Assembly: GCA_012964335.1 (NCBI GenBank)
Contig: DTUF01000011.1
Span: 1 to 54,716, forward strand
Direction of reading: 5' to 3'
From: Candidatus Poseidoniales archaeon
GTDB lineage: Archaea; Thermoplasmatota; Poseidoniia; Poseidoniales; Thalassarchaeaceae
Length of the DNA stretch: 54,716 nt
Positions 25,874 to 33,776 of the stretch are shown here, piece by piece. The notes under the pieces were generated by a model that was not told the DNA's origin, did no database searches, and saw nothing but the letters and a program-made list of their open reading frames with translations. The position numbers and the translations under genes are program-made. Each line of letters starts with the position of its first letter. Positions within the stretch are counted from its first letter, which is position 1.

Positions 25874-25880
25874 TTATATT
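25874..25880 (+). promoter_or_regulatory. TATA box of the winged-helix regulator
   Basis: TTATATT is centred 26 nt upstream of ATG 25903, the canonical archaeal spacing for a leaderless transcript. This decides the start codon. Confidence 0.6.
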
Positions 25881-25902
25881 CTTGACAAGTCGGCTGGGTG
25901 TC

Positions 25903-26310
25903 ATGCCGCAGATAACAGTAACCTCAAAAGCATCCTCAACCCAACCAGAAAATCTAATTGTTGATATGCTGGATAATATTGGTGTTTCAATAAATGTAGC
26001 ATATGTGTTAGTCTCTCTTCATGAAGGTGGAAATTTGAGCAGTAAGGAGTTACAATCCTCTTGTGGACTTCGCCAACCAGAAATCAGTGTGGCTATGAAA
26101 GAACTTCTCAATGACGACATGGTTAGATGTGAGGCCCAGAACGGAGGCGGTCGTGGTCGACCTTGTCACCGCTACAGTCTAAATGGAGATCTCTTTGCTG
26201 TGATTAAACCATTCATCAATGATGCAGAGTCTCGATTGAATAAGTTGACAGTGGACCTTGCTAGATTGGACAAAGTCTCCCAATCACTGGCTAGTGCTGC
26301 AACATCTTGA
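25903..26310 (+). CDS. Winged-helix transcriptional regulator
   Basis: This 135-aa predicted DNA-binding protein has a MarR/TrmB-like winged helix. Helices around SINVAYVLVSLHEGG and LSSKELQSSCGLRQPEISVAMKELL form the helix-turn-helix, and GGGRGRPCHRYSL forms the wing. A short helical tail may dimerise. TTATATT at 25874-25880 is centred 26 nt upstream of ATG 25903, ideal for leaderless transcription from that ATG; the frame extends upstream to a TTG at 25882. It converges on dph2 with a 30-bp gap. Its target genes are unknown. Confidence 0.8.
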   Translation: MPQITVTSKASSTQPENLIVDMLDNIGVSINVAYVLVSLHEGGNLSSKELQSSCGLRQPEISVAMKELLNDDMVRCEAQNGGGRGRPCHRYSLNGDLFAVIKPFINDAESRLNKLTVDLARLDKVSQSLASAATS

Positions 26311-26340
26311 GTTGTAAGCGCCGAATTTTTCTTTTTGAAA

Positions 26341-27447
26341 TCACGGGATTTCATCAAATTGATAGCCTTCTTCCCATTGCTTTTCGCCTAGAATTACTTC
26401 TAACTCAAATGGAGTCAAAAGTGGCTTCGCATATTTTACAGAATCATCAATTGCAATTCGTGGACAAGCAGTATTGACAAACGCATCCACCGGATAAAAA
26501 TCAATTAATTCTGGTCCAACATGTTCCAGCGCCAGCAAATATCCTTTTTTGCCATGTTTCTCAATCAGTCGCTTCAATCTCAATGCCATGCTGCGGCGCA
26601 TTTGTCCGGGTTTTTCGCCAATTAATATGCCGAAAGAAGTTGCCTTATCAGCGGCCATAATTAAGCCGAAACGTTGCCTCAAAATACGCTCAATCTGTTG
26701 TAAGGACATTTCCCTAGCTTCACTCGTATAAGGGTCTAGAATAGATAGGGGTTTTCCGGTGTGGAGAACTAGCCCAATAGGGTGGAAGTCACCAGAACCA
26801 AGGAATAAGTAGTGACCGATTGAGGGGTCATCACCTGAGTAATTACAGCCCAAAACTTGACCTGGGAAAGTGAGTCGGTCACCACCGGTTGGAATAATGA
26901 CATCAAACCCTTCATTTTCTAACATAACTTTGTAATCTTCAAGCAAATGGAGGTGTTGAATTGAACCCACTAGCCCTAATTTAACATCAGTAAGAGGGGT
27001 AATTCTGCCAACTGCATCAAGGAATCTCTCTTGTGCTTCTGCTTCGCCAATCTCCTGAACACTAGTCTCACTAAGGCGTTCTTGAGCCATTTTTTTGTGG
27101 GTTGATAAGAAAGGGATGACTGGTGCCAATTCTGGGGTCCCGTCATAAGTTACGTCAATGAATTGGGTTTCCATTCCTGAATCAATATTCATTTGGCTGT
27201 GTCCCATATGTGCTACCAAATCTACTCCCATCATCTTCATCTTGTGGTGAACCAAATCACAGGCACCATAACATGGGTCAGCGGCGATAATGATTTGTGC
27301 ATCTGTATTAGCTTCTAATGAGTCAATCATATCTAAGGCTTGAATTTTCAAACCTTCAGGAAGTTGAAGGGCAACAAGCCGATGGTCACCAGTGTGAATT
27401 TTCTCAACTAATTCGTCGAGTTGAAAGTCGTGGCGGTTAAGATCCAT
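26341..27447 (-). CDS. dph2: Diphthamide synthase, radical [4Fe-4S] enzyme Dph2
   Basis: This 368-aa enzyme transfers the 3-amino-3-carboxypropyl group of SAM to a histidine of elongation factor 2, the first step of diphthamide synthesis. The three Cys that bind the unusual [4Fe-4S] cluster are visible: ADPCYGACD in the first domain, VLGCNYSGDD in the second and NTACPRIAIDD in the third. Length is typical of archaeal Dph2. GAGGTGA precedes the ATG by 5 bases. It is the third gene after L10e and hpt, with a 9-bp gap, so it is expressed with translation genes. Confidence 0.95.
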   Translation of the reverse strand: MDLNRHDFQLDELVEKIHTGDHRLVALQLPEGLKIQALDMIDSLEANTDAQIIIAADPCYGACDLVHHKMKMMGVDLVAHMGHSQMNIDSGMETQFIDVTYDGTPELAPVIPFLSTHKKMAQERLSETSVQEIGEAEAQERFLDAVGRITPLTDVKLGLVGSIQHLHLLEDYKVMLENEGFDVIIPTGGDRLTFPGQVLGCNYSGDDPSIGHYLFLGSGDFHPIGLVLHTGKPLSILDPYTSEAREMSLQQIERILRQRFGLIMAADKATSFGILIGEKPGQMRRSMALRLKRLIEKHGKKGYLLALEHVGPELIDFYPVDAFVNTACPRIAIDDSVKYAKPLLTPFELEVILGEKQWEEGYQFDEIP

Positions 27448-27456
27448 TCATTCACC

Positions 27457-28044
27457 TCAGTCAAGTAGGATTACTTCATCCCCGTCCATTCTAACTCTAA
27501 CAAGAGAGCGGATTGGCCAGCCAGTTTCTGCAACTATTTCACTTACGATACTGTTCTTTTCAAAGACTGCAACTACATCTTGGACAATTGCACCTGCCTT
27601 TTCCACCCCTGTTAAAACGGCTCGCAGTGTGCCACCTGTGCTGATGACATCGTCAATCACAAACACTCGCTCACCTGGATTTATGTCATTAATGAAAATA
27701 CTTCCTTTTGAGTAGCCAGTGGATTGGTCGACCCTTACTTCACCGGGAAGTTCGTAAGGTCTCTTTCGGCCGATTACAAGTGGTTTCCCAGTTGCGATGG
27801 AGATACAAGCTGCTAATGGAATTCCCATCGCTTCAATTCCAAGAATCAAATCTATTTCATCCCAGTTGACCATCTCTAATACGATGTCACGTGCCTCTGC
27901 TAGCATTTCACCGGATTGACGAGGTACACCGTCTGAAAGAGGGTGAATGAAGTAAGCGTAGTCACCTTTCCAAATTGTTGTTGAGTTTACAACGCTTTCA
28001 CGCAAACGAATTATCCGCTCGTCGGATGGTTGGGCCGATGACAT
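27457..28044 (-). CDS. hpt: Hypoxanthine/guanine phosphoribosyltransferase, archaeal type
   Basis: This 195-aa purine salvage enzyme couples hypoxanthine or guanine with PRPP to give IMP or GMP. Archaeal-type features are YAYFIHPLSDGVPR, GIEAMGIPLAA, RKRPYELPGEV, STGYSKGSIFIND and the PRPP-binding loop VFVIDDVISTGGTLRA. It resembles adenine phosphoribosyltransferases in length, but the HPxSDGVP and GYSKG segments match the archaeal HGPRTase family; related GfcR-type regulators are a less likely reading. It lies between L10e and dph2 with 9-bp gaps on both sides. Confidence 0.85.
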   Translation of the reverse strand: MSSAQPSDERIIRLRESVVNSTTIWKGDYAYFIHPLSDGVPRQSGEMLAEARDIVLEMVNWDEIDLILGIEAMGIPLAACISIATGKPLVIGRKRPYELPGEVRVDQSTGYSKGSIFINDINPGERVFVIDDVISTGGTLRAVLTGVEKAGAIVQDVVAVFEKNSIVSEIVAETGWPIRSLVRVRMDGDEVILLD

Positions 28045-28053
28045 CCTCTAGCC

Positions 28054-28593
28054 TCAAACGAGTCCCTTGAGATGTTCATGGCCACGGTCAACAACGATTG
28101 ATGATGTAGTTGGTAACTTACAGTTTGCCTTGCGAAGAGCATCTTTTGCTGCAGCAAAGTGGGCTGGAGATGTTTGGATGGTGATAACCTTCTGATTTTT
28201 TGTTACTCGGGCGGCGGTGCCGACATTTTTGCCGAATGCACAGCGCATACCTTGAGAAACACGGTCAGCACCTGCACCAGTTGCCTGTTTGTTCTCACGG
28301 AGAACCTGGTGAGGATAAACACGAACACGGAGTGAGTAACCCTGTGAACCGGCTGCTGCACGGATGGTTGCATTCACGATAATTCGAGCCGCTTCTAAAG
28401 CGGTGTGCCGGATTTGACAAGCATTGTCAACTTTAAGTGTCAATTCAACAGGGAATTCATGCTTTTCACCAGCCACTCGGTTACCCATGTGGAAGTTTGT
28501 AATTCGGCTGTTTGGAATCCCACCGGTGTATTCACGACGTGTGTAAGATTGTCCTTTCGCGCTGCGGTACATCTTTGCGGGTTTTCTTGCCAT
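28054..28593 (-). CDS. rpl10e: 50S ribosomal protein L10e
   Basis: This 179-aa large-subunit protein is the archaeal/eukaryotic L10e (uL16). The N-terminus [20 protein letters not shown] and the segments [25 protein letters not shown] and [14 protein letters not shown] are family signatures. I start at ATG 28593; an in-frame ATG at 28650 would lie upstream of the TATA box and add residues that do not look like L10e. GGGGA precedes the start by 7 bases. It leads the L10e-hpt-dph2 operon. A perfect 7-bp inverted repeat sits just upstream of the start. Confidence 0.95.
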   Translation of the reverse strand: MARKPAKMYRSAKGQSYTRREYTGGIPNSRITNFHMGNRVAGEKHEFPVELTLKVDNACQIRHTALEAARIIVNATIRAAAGSQGYSLRVRVYPHQVLRENKQATGAGADRVSQGMRCAFGKNVGTAARVTKNQKVITIQTSPAHFAAAKDALRKANCKLPTTSSIVVDRGHEHLKGLV

Positions 28594-28602
28594 GTTCCAT
28601 TC

Positions 28603-28644
28603 CCCTGCCTTAGGCAGGGCCGGCGACCGCCCTTCCATATTTAA
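28603..28644 (-). promoter_or_regulatory. L10e promoter and inverted repeat
   Basis: On the minus strand TTAAATATGG (28644-28635) is a TATA candidate predicting transcription from about 28613. A perfect inverted repeat CCCTGCC-TTA-GGCAGGG covers 28603-28619, across that start site and 9 nt before the L10e ATG. It could be an operator or an RNA hairpin next to the ribosome-binding site. Confidence 0.5.
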
Positions 28645-28714
28645 CGGCATTCACATCGGAATAGTATCAATTCGGGCGGTCAATACTTAGTCTGCCGTAG
28701 TCTTGGCATCCTTG

Positions 28715-29929
28715 ATGGCGGAGCCACTTGCACCTTCTTGGCTAGTCACTATTGGCGAGTATCTTCAAGAAGAGAGTGAAAAGCAGTGGTTTTGGTTTTC
28801 AGTATTTATCGTGACACTGCTCGTTGGCGCATTCTGGTTGGAGGCTAGTTTGACCCTTCCTGGTGTTGAAGAGAACCCGATGCTGGGGGAGGGCGAGATA
28901 ATTGAACAAGTGCAATGGAATAACGAAGGAACTGAGGCGCTAATTTTAGTTGGGCGAACAGATAATTCTCCACTGCGATTCTCAACAACCTCGGGAATCC
29001 TAGAAGTGAACTCGGGTAATTCTGTTCCGCGCCATATTTCCATCACTAATTCAGGATGGTTAGTGTCTGGAAATGATGGCTATTTAGCAAGTTTCAACGG
29101 CAACACACTTACTCTTATTGCACTGGATTGGGGTGACATGGATGTACCAGATATTGTATCAGTAGCTAGTAATGATGGTGAGAGGGGTTTTATGATTACA
29201 AAGCGAGGTTCTTCAACTCAATTACACACTTTTACTGAAGGTGAAGTTTCAGATGGAACTCCTGCCCCTGTTGATAGTACTGTAATGACAAGTGTACATC
29301 TTTCAAAAAGAGGGCATTTAGCAGTTGTAATAGGATATGACACTAATCTTGGTAATCCGTCCTTCGGACCTGCAGGTGAGGTGATTATTCGTGCAGACGC
29401 AGTGCTTGGAGAAGCACCCACGATGTCTCTTTTACACCATGGTGCAGGTGGAGCGATTCACTCTGCTTACTTCGTAAATGAAGGTGCTTGGGGTGATGAT
29501 GTTGAGATGGTAATAGCAGGTGGAACTAGCACCTTGTTATTGCTGTCTGATTCGACAATCATTGACCTCCCAGGTGTCGGTGGTTCAACAGCAGCAACTA
29601 TTGATGAAAACGGAGTATTCTGGTTAGCAAGAGGTGATTCTTTGGAACTCTTCAGTATTTCTTCGGATAGGGCGCAGTTGGAATCTCACAAGATTTCCGA
29701 CTCGGTTGCAGTTGATGCAAAAGTTGGTACCGCGGCAGATGGTGAAGTTCAGTTCTATGGTACTGGGGTCGATGGTTACGTAGGTGTTCTCAGTTTCGAC
29801 CCAGGGGATAGAGACGATGTTAGCCAAAGCTTAGCATTGTTTGGAGATTTATTGTTCGTGATAATAGTCATCTCCTGCCTCGTAATAATTGGGCATATGT
29901 TCTATATTAATGACCTCAAACCTTGGTGA
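28715..29929 (+). CDS. Membrane-anchored beta-propeller-like protein
   Basis: I do not recognise a named family. The 404-aa protein has an N-terminal transmembrane helix (WFWFSVFIVTLLVGAFWL, about 27-44), an extracytoplasmic body of repeated short beta units, and a C-terminal helix (LLFVIIVISCLVIIGHMF) with a short charged tail. Units such as GNDGYLASFNGNTLTLIAL and ENGVFWLARGDSLELFSI look like propeller blades. I start at ATG 28715, not at the TTG four codons upstream. It diverges from the L10e operon. Confidence 0.6.
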   Translation: MAEPLAPSWLVTIGEYLQEESEKQWFWFSVFIVTLLVGAFWLEASLTLPGVEENPMLGEGEIIEQVQWNNEGTEALILVGRTDNSPLRFSTTSGILEVNSGNSVPRHISITNSGWLVSGNDGYLASFNGNTLTLIALDWGDMDVPDIVSVASNDGERGFMITKRGSSTQLHTFTEGEVSDGTPAPVDSTVMTSVHLSKRGHLAVVIGYDTNLGNPSFGPAGEVIIRADAVLGEAPTMSLLHHGAGGAIHSAYFVNEGAWGDDVEMVIAGGTSTLLLLSDSTIIDLPGVGGSTAATIDENGVFWLARGDSLELFSISSDRAQLESHKISDSVAVDAKVGTAADGEVQFYGTGVDGYVGVLSFDPGDRDDVSQSLALFGDLLFVIIVISCLVIIGHMFYINDLKPW

Positions 29930-29991
29930 AACTGAAACGTGATATGTTACAGTAACTAAGCATGGGTTCATCTATTCGCGGCACGTAGCCT

Positions 29992-30987
29992 ATGAGGATG
30001 AGTGATGGGGTATCTGCTGGAATTAGCAAGGCTTCCAACGGCTTCTTTGACGGCGGCGCCATTATTCATCTCAAGTTGCTTTTTGTAGCGGCATCTTGGG
30101 GACTTGCATGGGCTGCAGGGAGAGAGTTAGCCTTAGCCCTTCCAGAAGCAATTGTGTCTTGGTATAGATACGCAATGACCATCCCACTTTTGTTCATATG
30201 GATGTACTTCAAAGAGAGAGGCTCAAGAGAGGGGAAATCAGCAATATTTATTCCTCGCGGAGAGATGTTTTGGAAGTTGGCTTGGATCGCCTTTTTCTCT
30301 ACTTTTTTGTATCAATTATTTTTCATGCACGGAATGGAAAGAACCGCTGCAGGCGACGCGTCGATATTGATAACATTCAACCCTGCATTTACTGCACTGC
30401 TAGCCATTCCACTACTAAGCAGAAAATTAAGTCGGAATTTAGTTTTTGGACTAATTATTGGTCTTGCAGGGGTCGGAATTGTTACTGGTTGGAGTCCAAA
30501 TACACACATCCCAATGAATCAAAGATTAGTCGGGGATTTCTTGATAATGTGTGCGGCTGGGAGTTGGGCAGTTTCAACCAATTTGATGAAACAAATTTTA
30601 GAATCTGAAGACATTGAAGATAAGCCATCTCCAATAGCAATTGTTGCTTGGGCTTCATTCTTAGGGTGGCTACTTTTGACACCTCTAGCCGCATTTGATT
30701 TAGTCACTTTTGGTAGCGCCGCAATTCCCAATACAGAAGGGTGGATTTGGATATTTTATCTGGCCTCTATTTCAACGGTGTTAGCATATGCTTGGTTTGC
30801 GGATGGAGTGGATAAAATAGGGGCAACAGCGTCTGCAACTTACGTCTATTTGGTGCCATTTTTTGGCATACTTTCTGGAGTATTATTACTCAATGAATCA
30901 ATTGGCTGGTCGTTTCTCATTGGATTCGTTTTGATTTTAGTAGGGGTCAAACTTTCTCAACAGTCAGCCAATGAAGCCGAAGGCTGA
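29992..30987 (+). CDS. EamA/DMT-superfamily transporter
   Basis: This 331-aa protein has about ten transmembrane helices and two EamA repeats. The first repeat contains AASWGLAWAAGRELALALPEA and the RYAMTIPLLFIW segment; the second runs from DFLIMCAAGSWAVSTNLM to IGWSFLIGFVLILVGVKLS. The family exports or imports small metabolites such as amino acids or nucleotides; the substrate cannot be read from sequence. It stands alone between the propeller protein and mutS, followed by a GC-rich hairpin. Confidence 0.88.
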   Translation: MRMSDGVSAGISKASNGFFDGGAIIHLKLLFVAASWGLAWAAGRELALALPEAIVSWYRYAMTIPLLFIWMYFKERGSREGKSAIFIPRGEMFWKLAWIAFFSTFLYQLFFMHGMERTAAGDASILITFNPAFTALLAIPLLSRKLSRNLVFGLIIGLAGVGIVTGWSPNTHIPMNQRLVGDFLIMCAAGSWAVSTNLMKQILESEDIEDKPSPIAIVAWASFLGWLLLTPLAAFDLVTFGSAAIPNTEGWIWIFYLASISTVLAYAWFADGVDKIGATASATYVYLVPFFGILSGVLLLNESIGWSFLIGFVLILVGVKLSQQSANEAEG

Positions 30988-31029
30988 TTTGAAGGGGTTT
31001 GCTTATGGAGCGTCACACACCCGCTGAAA

Positions 31030-31049
31030 CTCCGCCCGTAGGGCGGGAG
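31030..31049 (+). terminator. GC-rich hairpin between the DMT transporter and mutS
   Basis: CTCCGCCC-GTA-GGGCGGGAG forms a stem of about 8 bp with one bulged G. It lies 43 bp after the transporter stop and 35 bp before mutS, consistent with a transcript boundary or a leader structure. Confidence 0.4.
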
Positions 31050-31083
31050 CGCTCAATGAGTTGCACTGGAAGAAGGGGTAAGC

Positions 31084-33774
31084 ATGTCAACACCGATGAT
31101 GGAACAGTTTCACGCCATCAAGGCTGAACACCCAGATACCGTTCTATTTTTCAGAATGGGCGATTTTTACGAGATGTTCCACGATGATGCGGTGTTGGCA
31201 AGTGACGTGCTTGGAATCACCCTAACTAGTCGGGAGAAGAACTCGGACAACCCAGTTCCAATGGCTGGAGTACCATGGCACTCGGTCGAGGGATATTTGC
31301 AAAAAATGCTCAAGGCTGGCTACAAGGTCACACTTTGTGAGCAAGAAGAGGAACTTCGCCCCGGAGAAAAACTACTCCAGAGGGTCGTGACTAGGGTTTA
31401 CACCCCTGGCTCACTTTACGAAGAGAGTCTGATTGGTGAAGAATCGTCGGCTTTACTTTCAGCAGTTATTTTGCAGTCTGATTCTCTGGGCTGGTCGGTT
31501 GTAGATCCTAGCACTGGGCGTGCTTGGGCAGGCGAATTTACCGGTGCTGGCAGATTTGATAGGCTACTTGATGAATTGTTGAGATGGCAACCTCGCGAGT
31601 TAGTGATGAGTCGTAACGATGCATCTTCTGATGTGGTGAAATCAATTTTAGCATCTGTTGATAATTTGACTCTTTCAACTCATGAAGTGCCGCGCAAAGC
31701 GCGGCTTGAAAGTTTGAAATCTGTCTTAGAAGTCGCTGATTTAGGTCATATTGACCTCGATTCTAAGCCGATGGCGATGGAGGCTTGTGGAATGGCAACA
31801 TCTTACTTGTCGCGACTCCATCTGACAGCGACTGTGCCACTACGCGACATTGAATTCGCTGAAGAACAGCGTTACATGGTGTTGGATGAAACAACTCTTA
31901 GAAATCTCGAAGTCACTCACACATTGGGTGGAGATAAGCAGGGAAGTCTGCTTTCATCAATTGATGCTACACGAACTTGGATGGGCAGGAGGATGTTACG
32001 TCAATGGTTGTTGATGCCGCTTCTTGACCGTCAAGAAATAGCCAAGCGGCATGGCGCTGTCTCCAGTCTAGTCAATGCAAATAGGAGACTGCGAAATCTG
32101 CGCGAGGCGCTGAAAGGTGGCAGAGATTTGGAGCGGCTCTCAACTCGGCTCGCTTACGGTCGAGCCAATGGCAGAGACCTTGGAGCAATTTCAGATGCAC
32201 TTGCAAGACTTCCTTCTTTACACGCAATTCTTACTGAAGGCAGTGATGAACTACTGGTTGAATGTGCAGAAAATCTGCTGGATTTAGATGAAATCCGACT
32301 TCTAATCTCAGAAGCACTCAACGATGAATTGCCTGTTACAATCCGAGAAGGCGGCCTGTTCAAGCAAGGTTGGTCGCAAAAGCTCGATACCCACAGAAGT
32401 GCGGTGGCAGAAGGTAAAGAGTGGTTAGATAATTTAGAGGCAACAGAGCGAGAGCGACTTGAAATCCCGCGTCTAAAAGTGAAGTATAATCGCCAGTTTG
32501 GCTACTTCATTGAAATCTCAAATGCACATTTAGACAAGGTGCCTGAAGAGTATACGAGAAGGCAGACATTGGTTAATGCTGAGCGTTACGTCACTGAGGA
32601 ATTGAAGGAAAAAGAGGAATTGATTCTCAATGCAAAAGGCCGAGGAAACGAATTAGAATATGCACTTTTCAGGGAGTTGAGAGACCAAGTGAAGGAACAC
32701 TGCCAAGCACTTTCACTAATTGCTAGGAAGGTTGCCACAACAGATGTTCTTTGCTCCTTAGCACATCACGCACGTCGATTTGGATGGACTAGGCCAGAGA
32801 TGAGTGAGGATGAGAAGTTGGACATCAAAGCAGGACGCCATCCAGTGTTGGAAGCGAGTGCATCATTTGTGCCCAATGATTTGACATTGGATAAAAAGCG
32901 CCGGTTTTTGTTGTTGACTGGCCCCAATATGGGAGGGAAATCGACTTATCTTCGCCAGACTGCTTTGATTTCGATATTAGCGCAGGCTGGCTCTTTTGTG
33001 CCTGCAGAAAGAGCGCGAATAGGTCTAGTTGACAGAGTGTTCACACGGGTTGGAGCCCATGATGATATTCGCAGAGGGCGCTCAACTTTCATGGTTGAAA
33101 TGATTGAGGTTGCACATATTCTCAGGCGAGCGACTTCGCGGTCGCTCGTCCTTCTTGATGAGATTGGTAGAGGTACGTCAACATTTGATGGGTTAGCGAT
33201 TGCTTGGGCAGTTACAGAAGATGTAGCGACCCGCGTTGGAAGCAGATGCCTATTTGCAACTCACTATCACCAACTTGTAGGTTTAGAAGCAGAAATTGAA
33301 GGCTTGGTCAATGTCCATGTTCAGGTAGCACAAAGTGGGGATGAACTCAAATTCCTATACACTGTTGGTGATGGTCCATGTGATGATTCGTATGGAGTAC
33401 AGGTGGCTGCACTTGCAGGTTTACCTGCTCACGTTGTTGAAAGGGCACGGGATTTACTACTCTTCTTGGAGACTCAGGCTGAAGGAGCGCGGGCTGGCGA
33501 AGATGGAACACCGCTTTCAAGGGGTGTCGGCCAATCATCACTGTTTGGCTGGATGCTACCAAAGGTGGTTGGCGCAACTCCGGAAACGGAGGACGCAGAC
33601 ACAGAAGGCCCAGCAGAGGTGCCAATGGGGGCGAGGCTTGAGCCGACAGAAGCAGCTGCGCTAGCGAGGTTAGCAGAAATGGACCCCGATGCAATGTCAC
33701 CTCGCGAAGCGATGGATTTGATTTACGAATTGAAAGGAATTCTTAGAGGTCAGCATGAATGGTTGGAGGAGTGA
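31084..33774 (+). CDS. mutS: DNA mismatch repair protein MutS
   Basis: This 896-aa protein recognises mismatches and signals to MutL. It is a full-length bacterial-type MutS1: the mismatch-reading Phe-x-Glu is present (MGDFYEMF at 25-32), followed by connector, core and clamp domains. Then come the ATPase Walker A TGPNMGGKST (about 612-621) and Walker B LVLLDEIGRGTSTFDG (about 689), and a C-terminal helical tail. mutL follows with a 2-bp gap. MutS1/MutL are absent from most archaea, so the pair was probably acquired from bacteria. Confidence 0.97.
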   Translation: MSTPMMEQFHAIKAEHPDTVLFFRMGDFYEMFHDDAVLASDVLGITLTSREKNSDNPVPMAGVPWHSVEGYLQKMLKAGYKVTLCEQEEELRPGEKLLQRVVTRVYTPGSLYEESLIGEESSALLSAVILQSDSLGWSVVDPSTGRAWAGEFTGAGRFDRLLDELLRWQPRELVMSRNDASSDVVKSILASVDNLTLSTHEVPRKARLESLKSVLEVADLGHIDLDSKPMAMEACGMATSYLSRLHLTATVPLRDIEFAEEQRYMVLDETTLRNLEVTHTLGGDKQGSLLSSIDATRTWMGRRMLRQWLLMPLLDRQEIAKRHGAVSSLVNANRRLRNLREALKGGRDLERLSTRLAYGRANGRDLGAISDALARLPSLHAILTEGSDELLVECAENLLDLDEIRLLISEALNDELPVTIREGGLFKQGWSQKLDTHRSAVAEGKEWLDNLEATERERLEIPRLKVKYNRQFGYFIEISNAHLDKVPEEYTRRQTLVNAERYVTEELKEKEELILNAKGRGNELEYALFRELRDQVKEHCQALSLIARKVATTDVLCSLAHHARRFGWTRPEMSEDEKLDIKAGRHPVLEASASFVPNDLTLDKKRRFLLLTGPNMGGKSTYLRQTALISILAQAGSFVPAERARIGLVDRVFTRVGAHDDIRRGRSTFMVEMIEVAHILRRATSRSLVLLDEIGRGTSTFDGLAIAWAVTEDVATRVGSRCLFATHYHQLVGLEAEIEGLVNVHVQVAQSGDELKFLYTVGDGPCDDSYGVQVAALAGLPAHVVERARDLLLFLETQAEGARAGEDGTPLSRGVGQSSLFGWMLPKVVGATPETEDADTEGPAEVPMGARLEPTEAAALARLAEMDPDAMSPREAMDLIYELKGILRGQHEWLEE

Positions 33775-33776
33775 AG

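Noticed and set aside
28594-28650. Longer L10e start at 28650
   Set aside because: It would lie upstream of the predicted TATA box and inverted repeat and adds non-family residues.
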